DNA of 64,000 nucleotides from NCBI GenBank assembly GCA_032768795.1, contig CP136494.1, forward strand, positions 620,001 to 684,000, written 5' to 3'. This stretch comes from Tremella fuciformis (taxonomy: Eukaryota; Basidiomycota; Tremellomycetes; Tremellales; Tremellaceae). Position numbers and translations under genes: made by a program. A model generated the notes under the pieces. That model worked only from the letters and a program-made list of their open reading frames with translations. It searched no databases and was not told the origin of the DNA. Below are positions 10,868 through 21,470 of this stretch, in pieces. Within the stretch, counting starts at the first letter, position 1, and each line of letters begins with the position of its first letter.

Positions 10868-12128
10868 TCACCACTCCTCCACGCCAGCAAGCTTGCGTCC
10901 CAGCGGAGTCAACACGGGCTCTTGCAGTGTCGTGACCCGCCAGTGGTTGGCAGTGTGGTGCTGAGGGGGTGGCTCACGCTTCTCGATCCAACAAGTGATA
11001 GGGTCGTGGCTCGTCAACTGCTTTTTGGCCCAAGCGTCTCGCCGCTTCGCCTTGGTCTCCTCGGTGAGGTGCGAAGCAGGTTTGTAACAGACGTCTGTTG
11101 TTCAGCTACAGGTCTGGCGCCCATTATCCGGACTTACAAGCCGCCACTCTGGGATTTGTCGACTCTGGTGTCGCACCGTAGTGCACTGTCCGCTGAGAGT
11201 CAGCCGGCCAATGGCTGAGGGAAGTTGAGACCCACGCTGTCCCAGAGGAGCAGGTCTCCCGGCTCGGCGCATACTTTATGGTACTCGCATCCATGGTCTA
11301 TCAACCACTGGATCTGCTCAGGCGAATGGTCGTGCCTATCCCGAGCGTTCCATCCTCTCTCAGGCTTCTGGTCGTCGAAGGCCTCGAACAGCTGCGAGTA
11401 CAGCGCCTTGGAGCCCTTCATGAGCATGAGCCCCCCGTCCTGCGGGCCGTTCGGGAGGAGGTTGAGGATGCCCTGGACGCAGTGCAGACCGGGGACGAGG
11501 GGCGATTGGTCGACGTGCGGCCAGGGCTTGAAGACTATGTCGTCTTCGCTTCGACCGGCTACTGGTACTGATACATTGAAGCCGTCTGCAAAGCGCGTCA
11601 ATACCGATCAGAGAGCGCGATGAGACTTACCGTACGAGCAGACCAGCTCGTGAGTGCCCCAGAGCTCTGCAAACTTCTCCACCAATGCGGGATCCTGCCT
11701 TCTCCATCAGTGCCTCGACGCCGGGCTCAGCTCCAGACACATACTTGATGTCCCAGATGAACTGCTCATGCGACGCGCCATATTTGTGGAACAGGCCTCC
11801 CTTGGCGAAGAAAGGCATCTTGTCCAGCGTCCAAGTCGATGGGTCATTCCTGCTGAATCCCAGGCCGAACGACTCGACAAAGTCGTACGCCTTGTCGGCA
11901 TACGCGAGCGCTGTTTCTTTCGGAATTACACCCTTGACCACGACCCACCCTGCCTATTTCAGCAGCGTGTCCGTCACTTCATCTGCAAGGCCCACCTTCG
12001 CGCTCGAGTGTCTGCCGCCAGTCCTCCTGTGGTACCGGTCTGGGCTGCTGAGGCTTGAGCTTGAGCGTGCCGACCGGGTGGGCATGTGTGGGTGGGTGCG
12101 TCGCCGTCTGCGTGATGGTGGCTGCCAT
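10868..12128 (-). CDS. phytanoyl-CoA dioxygenase (PhyH) family Fe(II)/2-oxoglutarate enzyme
   Basis: Six exons (12128-11996, 11949-11745, 11698-11631, 11585-11236, 11192-11138, 11094-10868) give 345 aa. The core reads 'GWVVVKGVIPKETA', 'SFGLGFSRNDPSTW', 'HEQFIWDIKQDP' and 'SYDGFNVSVP', then the metal-binding HxD in 'PWPHVDQSP' and the distal His region 'LLWDSRTVHYGA', the usual 2-His-1-carboxylate arrangement of this family. The C-terminus is a helical 'KPASHLTEETKAKRR' extension seen in fungal members. Substrate unknown; hydroxylation of a small molecule or lipid is the usual role. No targeting signal is obvious. Confidence 0.85.
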
Positions 12129-12510
12129 GGCGAATGATAGTCGTTCGAGGCGAAGGGGCGAGCGACGGCCAAGCAAGTCGAGCGTCTGTTATACCTTGGG
12201 CACGGCTCCAAGGGGCCGTATGTACACGCGGTCGCGAATTACCCCGTGGTCGGCGCTAACTAATGGCCGACCCGCAGTCGGCCCTGCCCAGCTCGGCCGG
12301 GCTGCCGGGTGAGCTTGTTTCTCCGTCTGCGCTAGAGGAGTGCCGCATTTCCGGGGTGTTGGGCTGAGATAGTTACAGTAGCAGTCTTCGGACTGGCAAT
12401 AGTTACAGTAGGTCGAGAATAAAGCCTTTCGGAACTGCCTCCGATAGCCACGAAGGAAGGAGTCCCGGGAACCAACTTACCTCGAGAGCTCTCTCGTTCA
12501 GGCCGAGGTG
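12129..12510. promoter_or_regulatory. bidirectional promoter between dioxygenase and lactonase genes
   Basis: 382 bp between divergent start codons. Contains overlapping GGCCGAC/GTCGGCC words around 12250-12300 that can pair, and a repeated 'atagttacagta' near 12370-12410. No defined factor site is claimed. Confidence 0.4.
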
Positions 12511-13782
12511 ATGCAGACCGTTGCACCGCCTACGATCTCAACGCCAGTACGACTGCTACTAGGCAGCTACACCGAGCACATCTTTGACGTCAACTTTTAC
12601 CCACCCACACCCACCACCGCAGCGCGAGTTGAGCTCAAAGCCGAGCTACCCATCGGACCCCGCGCTTCCTGGCTATGCGCCCACCCCCGCCTTCCGAATA
12701 TCTGGTACGCGGCACTCGAGTCGCATTCCGATGCTGCCGTAGCAGTCTATGACATCTCGAGGCAGGGCCTGGGCATCAAGGAGCTAGGGCGAGTTATGAC
12801 GAGGGAGCGTCCATGTCATGTAGCTGTCGTTGCTGAAGGAAGGGCTCTGGCCGTGGCCAATGTGAGTCGAACATGGGGACGCGCCGACATAGAAGGGCTG
12901 ACACCAGTTTGAACTTGGCGGCTCGATACTCCTCGTGCCCCTCGCCGAGGATGGCACGTTTCTAGCGTCTCTCAACTCGATGCCCAACTATATCCGCCTC
13001 GAGCCGAAAGACCGAGGCGAGCGCACTGCTCATCAATGCGCGGACGTCCCGGTCCTCGGGGAATGCTGGATCGTCGAACCCCATGAGGGGGGCGTCTTGC
13101 GCATGAAACTCGAGCAGGGCCCCGATGGACTCATGACGTGGCGCGAGGTGGGATTCATCGAGACGCTCTGGACGCATGGGCCTCGGCAGATCATCGTCAC
13201 GCCCGATGGTGAGTTCCTCTTCGGGGGTCGAGCTATCGACTAAAGAATAGCCAAGCACCTGTACACGGTGCATGCGCGCTCGTGTGTGTTGAGCCACCAC
13301 GATGTTAGTGATCCCGAACGCCCCATCCTGGTGTCGCAGCATACTATCAACCCTCCCGGACACGAGGTGGATATGGCCACGCGAGGCGAGATGGACAACC
13401 CAATCGGTCCGTCCTCCTTTCCGCCCCCAGCCGCTGCAAAGACTGACTCTAAGCCGCCGCTGTGAGCTACCACGCGCCATCCGAGACGCTCATGGCGACC
13501 TCGCGCATGTTGAAAGATACCCCCACCGACTCGGTCGCATTCTTCAAACGCCATCCCGATGGCTCGATCACGCCTCAATCTGTGCTGCAGCCAAAATCTG
13601 GGCGGGGCAAGGAGTTCCGCGGAGTGGGAATGGTTGGGGACTGTTACCTCGTTGCTGGGCAGCACGACGGGTGGATGAGCTGTTTCACCTGGAACAAGCG
13701 GAAAGACGTGTGGGAGGAGACACCGCTCGACCCGCCTTGCAATCTGGAAAAGGTCGTAGACATTCAGGTGTGCGCGGTGTGA
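12511..13782 (+). CDS. lactonase-family seven-bladed beta-propeller protein (carboxy-muconate cyclase-like)
   Basis: Exons 12511-12861, 12908-13208, 13251-13406 and 13454-13782 give 378 aa. The opening 'LLLGSYTEHIFDVNF' and the blade-like repeats 'HVAVVAEGRALAVAN', 'GPRQIIVTPDGAKHLYTVH' and 'SSETLMATSR'-type strands resemble the lactonase family that includes fungal 3-carboxy-cis,cis-muconate lactonizing enzyme and bacterial 6-phosphogluconolactonase. The third intron (47 nt) is required because the exon 3 frame stops at 13465 while exon 4 is in another frame. Exact substrate cannot be read from sequence. No signal peptide; probably cytosolic. Confidence 0.75.
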
Positions 13783-14479
13783 TGCGATGCATGCCCAGTC
13801 TGTTCTGCTGTGAGAGCGCTCGCCCGACTATGAGTCCCATCCCACCGCTCGTTCGGAATCAAGCCTGACCTCCCGGCATATCGATGGATATTGCCAGCAT
13901 CTCCGCTCTGAGTGCGGCATGGCTCGTGGAGACGTACCATTGGACGGAGAAGGCGATAAGGCGTTGAGCATGTCGGGATGGCCGAGGTAAACAGGACCTC
14001 GTGCGCTCAGCCTGTGGCTCAAGCCGTGGGAGCCGCACGGAGGAGATACCGTTGGAGAGGACAAACTCGCCTCTGTTGCAGCTCCGGGGTCCGCATGCAG
14101 CCCTGTACACGCCTCAACGGGCGAGTCAAGCAGTCTGCCGACTCACATCGTCCTTGTCTGCGCCACAGTGACCCTGCAGCACAGAGCAGCAGCGTCTGCG
14201 CCCCCGATATAGAACCCCGAACACCGTCGCCATGATCGAGGCACGGCATTTAATGAGTCTAGTGGTCGGCTCATCCGTGCTCACCCGTGCTCGCCCGGTG
14301 CTGCGGGCGATAAGCCAGTTTGACGGCCAACGGTCGAATCGTCGTTCCTCCTTCTGTCACTCTACTTAAGATGCCCCCCGACGAGGCCCGTTCTCGCTTC
14401 ACCCCGCCCCACTTCCCCTCCACGCTCTCTCCCGCCCGCCCCGCACTGAAGCTCTCCAAGTAGGCAGACGTCCTCCAGC
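13783..14479. other. intergenic stretch, no gene supported
   Basis: About 700 bp between two plus-strand genes. Only short open frames without family resemblance are present on either strand. The last ~100 bp before the sugar porter is rich in pyrimidines (ccgttctcgcttcaccccgc), as expected for a fungal promoter/5' leader. Confidence 0.4.
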
Positions 14480-16453
14480 ATGTCCAGCTGGCTCAAGCGG
14501 AAAGACGCCAAGTTCGAAAGCCACGACCATGCGGGCCTCGGACACCTGGCTGGTCTTCGCAACAACACGGCGTAAGCATATTTCGGTCAATGGGAAGGTG
14601 GTCACAACTGAGTGCAGATCGTCGTGGTGGAAAGACCCGACGATGACCAAGCTCCACATCAGTGAGTCTCTCTCAGAGGCGGATGCGAGCCACAGCTGAG
14701 GGCCAGTCCTCATCCTTGTCTCTATCGCTCAAGTGACCAACGGCTACGACATCTCTCTCAGTGAGCTGATCACTGACATCATCGGCCTGGTCCATGGGCG
14801 CCTGACTTGTAGTGAACAACCTCCAGTCCCTTGACACCTGGAACAAAGACCTGGGTTATCCCGACTCGAGCTGGCTCGGGATCATCGGCTTCATGATGGA
14901 CATTGGTGGTGTGCTCGGCTCCCTCTGGGCGTCTCCCATCTCGGACCGATTCGGTCGTCGGTGGGGGCTTGCCGTTGGCGGCACGTTCGTCGTCATCGGC
15001 GGGCTGCTCCAGGGCCTCGCTCACTCCAAGGCGCAGTACATTGTCGGACGAGTCGCGGCGGGTGTGGGCAACATCACCGGCGCCGTCGGTGCGTCGTCCC
15101 TCAACACCGAGCTCGCCCATCCGCGCACAAGGCCATTCATCACCGCCTACTACAACACACTGTGGTACATCGGTCAGTATTCCGTTGCTCGTCTGGGGTC
15201 CTCAGTCCGCTGATCTTAGGCGCCATCGTCGCCGCATGGCTCTGCTACGGTCTGCGCATCCACATTCCCAACTCGTCCTGGCAATGGCGTATCGCCGCCC
15301 TGCTGATCGCCTTTTGGGGTCTGGTCCTCATCGTGCTCTCACGTACCGTGCCCGAGTCGCCCCGATGGCTCATCGCCAAGGGGCGCGACGACGAGGCGGC
15401 CGCTTGGCTATACAAGTGGCACGCCAACGGCGACACGTCCGACGAGCTCGTCGCGGCCGAGATACTCGAGATCAAATTGCAGCTCGAGACGGAAGAGACA
15501 CAGCGCCGCGTGTCCAAGTCCTGGCGGGAGTGTTTTGCCACGCCCGGCGACAGATGGCGCATGTTCGTCTCGTTCGGCTTTGGCGTCATCATCTCGTGGA
15601 CGGGCCAGTCGATCGTATCGTATTACAACACCCAAATCCTCAACCAAGCCGGCATCACCGGTACCCTCCAACAGCTCGGAATCAATGGCGGCTTGACCAT
15701 CTTTGATTTCGTCACGGCTTGCCTCGGTGCCTTCCTCACCGGTCGCATGGGTCGCAGGCCACTGCTGCTCGCCTCGTATGGCGGCATGACCTTTTTCCAT
15801 GTCATCGTCACCGCACTGTCCGCCAAGTACTCCCAGACCAGCAATGCCAAGTTTGGCTACGCAGTCATCGCTTTCATCTGGTGCGAGAGCGGTTTCTACA
15901 GTCAGTCTCTCAGGCATCTCTTCCCTGATGCCCTTTGCTGACTGGTCAGACATTGCCCTCAACCCCCTCTGCTTCACCTACGTCGTGGAGATCATGTCCT
16001 TTTCCACCCGTACAAAGGGCATGGCCCTGAATCTCTTCACTCAAGAAGTCAACTCGATCATCACGCGTTACTGCAATCCTGTCGGTCTGGCCAATCTCGG
16101 TTGGAGTGGGTCGTCTCGTACTTGCATACATGTCGAAGCTGACTCGTAGAATACTACATCGTCTACCTCGTCATCTACATCTTCGAGATCATCTTTGTTT
16201 ACGTTTACTTCCCAGAGACTAATGGCCGTACCCTCGTCAGTCATTTTCAGGTGGCTGAGAACCGAAGCTGACACGCCAGGAGGAGATTGCCGAAATCTTT
16301 GACGGGACGCAAATCGCCAACCAGGTGCTGCACGAGTTGGAAGGCGGGGGTCGTGCGGGCAATCTCGGCTCGGTCATCGTTGAAGGAGACAAGGCGGCGG
16401 CGTCGGACGAGGGTGTCGCTGCAGATGAGAAGAATTTGACCTACATCAAGTAG
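14480..16453 (+). CDS. MFS sugar porter (hexose/lactose permease-like)
   Basis: Plasma-membrane sugar transporter of the SP family with 12 predicted membrane spans. Eight exons: 14480-14571, 14618-14661, 14707-14760, 14813-15172, 15220-15900, 15950-16105, 16150-16235 and 16280-16453, giving 548 aa. Diagnostic motifs are 'DRFGRRWGL' after TM2, 'PESPRWLIAKGR' after TM6, 'GRMGRRPLL' in the second half and 'PETNGRTLEEI' after TM12. The start 'MNNLQSLDTWNKDLG' loop after TM1 is like fungal lactose/galacturonate-type porters, but substrate is not decidable. The three first exons are very short, coding for the cytoplasmic N-terminus and TM1. Confidence 0.9.
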
Positions 16454-17020
16454 ACGTGCGCGAGGTAGAGCGGAAAGCAGTGAGGGACGCGAGACTCAAG
16501 CGGTTTGCACGTTGGAAAACAAGGAATAACGAGGATTTTGATAGAATGAGCCCGCGGGATGACATAGACCTTGTAAATTGTGGTTTGGACGATGGGTTTG
16601 CCAATCTTTGCATAGTCTGGTCTGAGGGTTTGCTCTTGTCGACCCCATCATAGATGAGAGTGAAGACAAGATTCGACCCAAGCTCATATTGAATCGGGAA
16701 CGAGGTGGAAGAGAGAATTCATCGTACAAACTCTCTGGAGTATAGGTTTCGGTGGTGAACACGGGTCGATATGCCGTCGATAGCCTTGTCACTCGACAAA
16801 GATGCCACCATGAGTTACCAGATGATAGATGTATAACGCATTGTTCGAAGATTCCCGCTCTCTCTCTCCATGGCTGTCTCGTAACTCTTTATTTGATCTC
16901 CCCACTTGAGAGCTGACAACGCCGTCGTCTCGGCGTCTCGGCAGTGTCCTTCTTTCCTTCTTTCTGTTCAACACCATCCCGTCCATCGCCCCATGCTCCC
17001 CATCAACTAGAGAGTAGCAG
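16454..17020. other. intergenic stretch between sugar porter and APH-like gene
   Basis: 567 bp with no recognisable coding sequence on either strand. It should contain the porter's terminator and the promoter of the kinase-like gene at 17021. Confidence 0.4.
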
Positions 17021-18223
17021 ATGAAGCCAGATTACGTGGTCGTTGATATCCCACCTGAATGGCATCGAGAGTCTCTGAAACGCCGGGCGGTCGTCAAGCT
17101 GGTGACAGTGCAGCACCAAGTTGTCGACACCGAGGGGCCTCGTGTGAGACAGAGACAGGTGGCGGTCAAATTCGGCCCAACGGTCAGAAAGTCCGAGTAC
17201 CACGCCCTCCAGCTGGTACACGCCAGCCACACGATACCATGCCCCGAGCCGTTGGCCTTTTACACGGTCGGCGAAACCTCTTCGGCGATCTCGACCGCGA
17301 CCGCGAATGGGCGGCGTGGTGGTCTGGGGGAAATCGGCGTTCTCGTCATGACCGTGGTGCCGGGAATAGAGTTGGGCTCTCTAGGCCCAAAGAAGATGAA
17401 TCCGGAGCAGCGTCGGGCCATTTTGCGCCAGGTCGGCGAGCTGCTCGATGCCCTCGACCGGGTTCTGAAAAGTCGAGGGCAGGGTCCGCCCGTGCGAGGC
17501 GCATTGTCTAACGTCGACGGGAGCGGTTGCCTCGCTCTGCCCCTGCTGAACGAAGACACAAGCAGTGCGGGGCCGGTCGTCTGGACGCAAGCATATCGCA
17601 TCATGTCAACAGACCACCCAGCTCTCCCCGAGCATGTCCACCCCGACCTCATACGTCGACGGGATCAGATACTCGAGTGTATCTTGCGGGAAGCCTCTCA
17701 GACGACCCTCTCATCTTCTCACTCGAGTGATCTCAACCATGATGGTAAGGAGGAATCGCATTCGGCCCTGCGCTTCTGCCACATGGACCTTCATGAAGGC
17801 AACATCATGGTGATGGCGGTGCCTGCGGCTTCCGACTCTGCTTCCGGGTCAGTCACCTATCGTCTTTCAGGAGTCGTCGACTGGGAGCAAGCGGGATGGT
17901 ACACGGCCAGACTTGAGGCGTACGCGGCCTTATACCACGGCTGGGAGGGCGACCGAAAGACGCGACCGCCCCGGACACCGGAGGCAGAGAGTTACGTCGA
18001 TACTGTCATGGCCGCTTGGCCATCCGTGGTCGATGACGAACTCGTCGACGCCGCCATAGTCTCCCGGCAGATTCTCCTTACCCCCTTAGGCCACGCTTTA
18101 TCGACCATACGTCAACTTGAGCAGCAGCATCACGCTGGCAATCGCGAGCAGCTCGCCCCGACACCGGCTTCCAGGAGACGTGTACGACGACGCAGAGACC
18201 CGCCTTCCGAAACTGTCCGCTGA
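17021..18223 (+). CDS. aminoglycoside-phosphotransferase-like (APH) family kinase, intronless
   Basis: A single open frame of 400 codons. The C-terminal lobe has the Brenner-type catalytic motif HxDxxxxN as 'CHMDLHEGNIMV' (around residue 260) and the metal-binding 'GVVDWEQAGWY' about 35 residues later. The N-terminal lobe has 'VAVKFGP' as the likely ATP lysine strand, but residues 92-130 contain a long non-conserved insertion. Fungal members phosphorylate small molecules or are of unknown function; I infer no substrate. The ATG at 17021 is preceded by two in-frame-independent TAGs just upstream. Absence of introns contrasts with all neighbours and may indicate a retrocopy or a gene of recent origin. 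The last ~40 residues are arginine-rich and non-conserved. Confidence 0.72.
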   Translation: MKPDYVVVDIPPEWHRESLKRRAVVKLVTVQHQVVDTEGPRVRQRQVAVKFGPTVRKSEYHALQLVHASHTIPCPEPLAFYTVGETSSAISTATANGRRGGLGEIGVLVMTVVPGIELGSLGPKKMNPEQRRAILRQVGELLDALDRVLKSRGQGPPVRGALSNVDGSGCLALPLLNEDTSSAGPVVWTQAYRIMSTDHPALPEHVHPDLIRRRDQILECILREASQTTLSSSHSSDLNHDGKEESHSALRFCHMDLHEGNIMVMAVPAASDSASGSVTYRLSGVVDWEQAGWYTARLEAYAALYHGWEGDRKTRPPRTPEAESYVDTVMAAWPSVVDDELVDAAIVSRQILLTPLGHALSTIRQLEQQHHAGNREQLAPTPASRRRVRRRRDPPSETVR

Positions 18224-18386
18224 TCCGATCGAGGGGATATCGAGTCCGGCACTGGTTCCAGCAGACAGGGGAGGCTTGTACGTATGCACGAACTTTCGTA
18301 CGAGTAAATTTCTGTGCATGTATGCGCATAATCAAGTCTCCATCGTCACGGGTGGGCGGCATTGCTCTGTCTGCGATGATCCCCGC

Positions 18387-18893
18387 TCAGGCCTCTCCTT
18401 CTTTCTCAGCTATCCCGTTTAGCGTGTCCACGTAGTCGCCGTGCAGATCCACGCCGTCGACATCCTCTATCTCGTTCAAAGCATTCCACACCCAGTCCTG
18501 ACAATTCTCGTTGTCCGCCTCGTCCGGCATGTCGATGTCCTCGCAAACCTCGAACACTCGGGCTAGGGCCGCATCCGTCAAAGTGCCGAGCACGGCGCTC
18601 TGATCGACTTTCCTGCTTATACCGCTTGGTTTGTCATGGGAGAATTCGAAGTCGCCATCGTCGTCTCGTGTGACATGGAGGATGTGATGATAACTTTTGG
18701 GGATATTCGTCTCCATGTCGGCGCTGAGGATAAAGTTTTCTTCGTCAAAGTCGTTGCACTGGCACTGCGATTCGGAAGCGTCGTCGGAACAAGTGCAGTC
18801 CATGCTGTTGTCCGCCGCACCATTGCAGAAGCTCAGCACGAGTTCCCAATGCCAGACAAGACCGCGGCGGTATCCTAGAGTGATTTCCCACAT
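18387..18893 (-). CDS. small acidic hypothetical protein (168 aa)
   Basis: One open frame on the minus strand, very acidic, with a Cys-rich patch ('CTCSDDASESQCQC'). The ordering of a hydrophobic 'GLVWHWELVLSF' start, a central 'YHHILHVTRDDDGDFEF' strand and the C-terminal 'NENCQDWVWNALNEIE' resembles small fungal proteins of the DUF6914 type; this is from memory and weak. The gene may have an upstream exon, because the start methionine sits right after an acceptor-like CCATAG. No signal peptide or membrane span. Confidence 0.5.
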   Translation of the reverse strand: MWEITLGYRRGLVWHWELVLSFCNGAADNSMDCTCSDDASESQCQCNDFDEENFILSADMETNIPKSYHHILHVTRDDDGDFEFSHDKPSGISRKVDQSAVLGTLTDAALARVFEVCEDIDMPDEADNENCQDWVWNALNEIEDVDGVDLHGDYVDTLNGIAEKEGEA

Positions 18894-19670
18894 TCTATGG
18901 GTTAGCGAGCAGCAACAGCAGGACAGATGGAATCGACGCGCGATCTGGTGGGAAAGAGCGAGTAGTGCTTGCCTTAAGTTATGCCGTCAATGCTGTTCAG
19001 AGCGAGAGCAAGATTTGACGACGGAGGGGACTTCGGTTTAGAGGCAGGGAGGGAGGGTGGTGCTTCTTTTTGCCTCATGGCCGAAGAACGAGGATTCCAT
19101 GCCTTTCCTGCGCAGTCTGATGGGACTAAAGCTTCAATCAATCAGAGCCTTTATATCTTCTCATCCCATCACCGAGACTTGACGAGTTGCTGCGAAGTAC
19201 GGGACCCTGCCATTCCAAAGATGACGCTGGATTTCTCCTCTGTCGCACGCGTTCCTGGGCACGCAAATCGGTTCAACGTCTACTTGCCACGACAGCTTAT
19301 GGCAGCATTGATAGCCTTGGTATCCTACACCGATTCATGGCCACGAGAAGACGGGATTGATGAATCAGACACTCGACTGCTCGGTCACTATTTTTCATAG
19401 ACTAAAAGTCCTGAGACTTAGCCGAGGTATCGAGAGCTCGCTGCTGATCATCGCTGGAGCCATCGCTGTCCGCAGGGATGCTCTGCAAGCCATCACTCTT
19501 GTAACCGACAATCGTTACGACTCCTACCCCTTTGTGCACAAACCGCTGTCGACAGCCTTGTACGCCACTCCATCATCAAAAAATGTTGATCAGAATCAAC
19601 ATTGAGAGAATAGCGGACCTGGCGCCCGACCCGTCGTCATACGAGACGTGGCAAGCAGCTGTTGAGATCG

Positions 19671-19847
19671 TGTTACACAAGGATGAGAGCTATGCATTCG
19701 TCCATCTATGCAGCCCTACCTATATGAGCATCGCTCTGGCGGCCTGTGCGTGGCCGCTCGCTCATGGTCTTATTGTTCTGCTCCGCATCCTGCCCAAAGA
19801 GGCAATTCTGACCCTATGAGGCGTCCCTCGGGGCCTATTGTTCAACA
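19671..19847 (+). mobile_element. solo LTR, 177 bp, with 5-bp target duplication GATCG
   Basis: Begins TGTTACACAA and ends TTGTTCAACA, i.e. canonical TG...CA termini. It is flanked on both sides by GATCG (19666-19670 and 19848-19852). Left and right thirds match a second copy at 25052-25207 almost base for base, while the middle differs. A TATATGAGC word near 19722 corresponds to the TATA box of the other copy. No internal retrotransposon sequence is present, so it is a recombination scar. Confidence 0.85.
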
Positions 19848-20686
19848 GATCGCGCTGTAGCCTGCAGTTACCTGAAATGCCACCTGGAGGCTCGATCGGA
19901 AGCCACGGCAGAAGGGCACCGAGCGGCAGGTTTGTGCGGCTCTCAGTCACTCCGAAGGAGAGCGAGGCCGAGAAGAAGAAGGAGTGGGGAGGGTGGCAGG
20001 TTTTACTGCGGGAAACAGTCTCGCAAACTTTTCGTCTCGATGTCGACTACCTGCTTGCGGTCAAAATGCTGCGAAAAGATTCACAGACCCGATCTCCTGG
20101 AGAATGGGCGCATTGTGGGGTAAGGCTGGGGGCGATGGACTCCCCCAGTGACGCTTCCACAGGCGTTATGAGCGCTCTCGTGGATACATAATCAGAAGGC
20201 GGACGGCAGGCGCGTTGAGATAGTCCTGCGTGACGGGAGTCGCGCGCAGAGAGTCCTGTCGGCGAATCTGAATCCAGTCTTCATTTGGTGAGAGCCGAGC
20301 TTGTCCCCGTCGTCGAGAATCGGCAGATGTGTGTGGTCTGTAGTCCTCTCCGCGAAAGACGCACCGCAGAGATTGCGCATCGCAGAGCCCCACGGCCGCT
20401 GTTGTCGCAATGACGAACCTCACAAAATGCATCGGTCGATAGGGAAACGAGTTAGTCGTCGTCATGATAGCCATTTGTCACGGCGAGGCTACTCGTAGGC
20501 AAGATCTCACATGTAATCGTCAACAGTGGTACTAGGTAGATCGTGCAGGAAAGTGCGCGATAGGGCGTAGCTCGTTATTTCAATTCTTTTTTAGCTCTGA
20601 ATTTCTAATCAGGTATTCAAGTTATTGGTTCTCAGGCAATTTGGAAAACCTAATGCAATTCCTTGTTCTTTGGTTCCGTTAGACAT

Positions 20687-20779
20687 GGGGGGGTGGGACA
20701 CCCCCCCAAGACCCCCCCTTGCGCCTAGCGGCGCAGCCATCGCAGCCCTTACGGGTCAAGCATCCGGCAAAGCCGGATG
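20687..20779. repeat. strong hairpins at edge of AT-rich block
   Basis: GGGGGGGTG-GGA-CACCCCCCC at 20687-20707 and CATCCGGC-AAA-GCCGGATG at 20761-20779 are perfect inverted repeats with 3-nt loops. They sit where the sequence changes from AT-rich to balanced. They look like terminal or subterminal structures of a non-autonomous transposon, but no matching far end was found. Confidence 0.4.
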
Positions 20780-21470
20780 TACTGTAGAACATTGATTAGT
20801 TGCAAGCTAAAGCACTTCATCAAGAGATGCGCAAGTGCTTGTTGGGCATGCTAGGCTGATCAGATGATCATAGGCATGCCAAGCTGGTCACAGGGGCTAT
20901 GTCACAGCTGCCACCTGGCAAGCCTATTGCAGTCTTGTCAGACTTGCGCTATTGTAACCATTTTGGTGCAATGATAGGGCAGGGTATGGCAGTAGCTATG
21001 TAGGCGATTGGTTCTGCTACAGAGATCATTCCATGCATCAGCCTCATGCATAGATCTTTATTCTCTGATGAAAGGCAATTTGGCAAGGACACAATGCATA
21101 TTAGGATTGTGCTGATGAAATCAGAATGGCCGGAATTTTCTTATTTAATTCCCCCATTTACCGTTTTCGTTCCAGGGACACCCGCAGAAATTCGCCCCGT
21201 AAGAGCTACGCTGATGAATGTGAGTATGGTTGCGATTCATATCTTATGACCCATTACGTAAAAGATAATTGCTTCCGTAAATGCGCATGGGAGTCTGGCG
21301 CAGAACAAGAGCAAAGAAGCATATTCCACTGTTGCATCGCGCTCGTACAGCTTCCTGTTTGGCATCGGCAGCTTTTGAAAGAGATTGGAGGAGCCAAATA
21401 CATCTCAGAAGAGTACTGAGCAAACCATATCCACCCGTCCTGCCGTTGGCTGTATTTGACCCCGATCACC

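Larger units (their letters stand above)
18894..21470. other. gene-poor stretch with transposon relics
   Basis: About 2.6 kb without a supported gene. It holds one solo LTR (19671-19847), flanked by short open frames (19218-19400 and the frame ending inside the LTR near 19670) with no family match. From about 20550 to 21260 the DNA becomes much more AT-rich than the genome background. Near 20687-20779 are strong hairpins (G7/C7 and CATCCGGC/GCCGGATG). The last 200 bp must contain the CK2 beta promoter. Confidence 0.5.
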
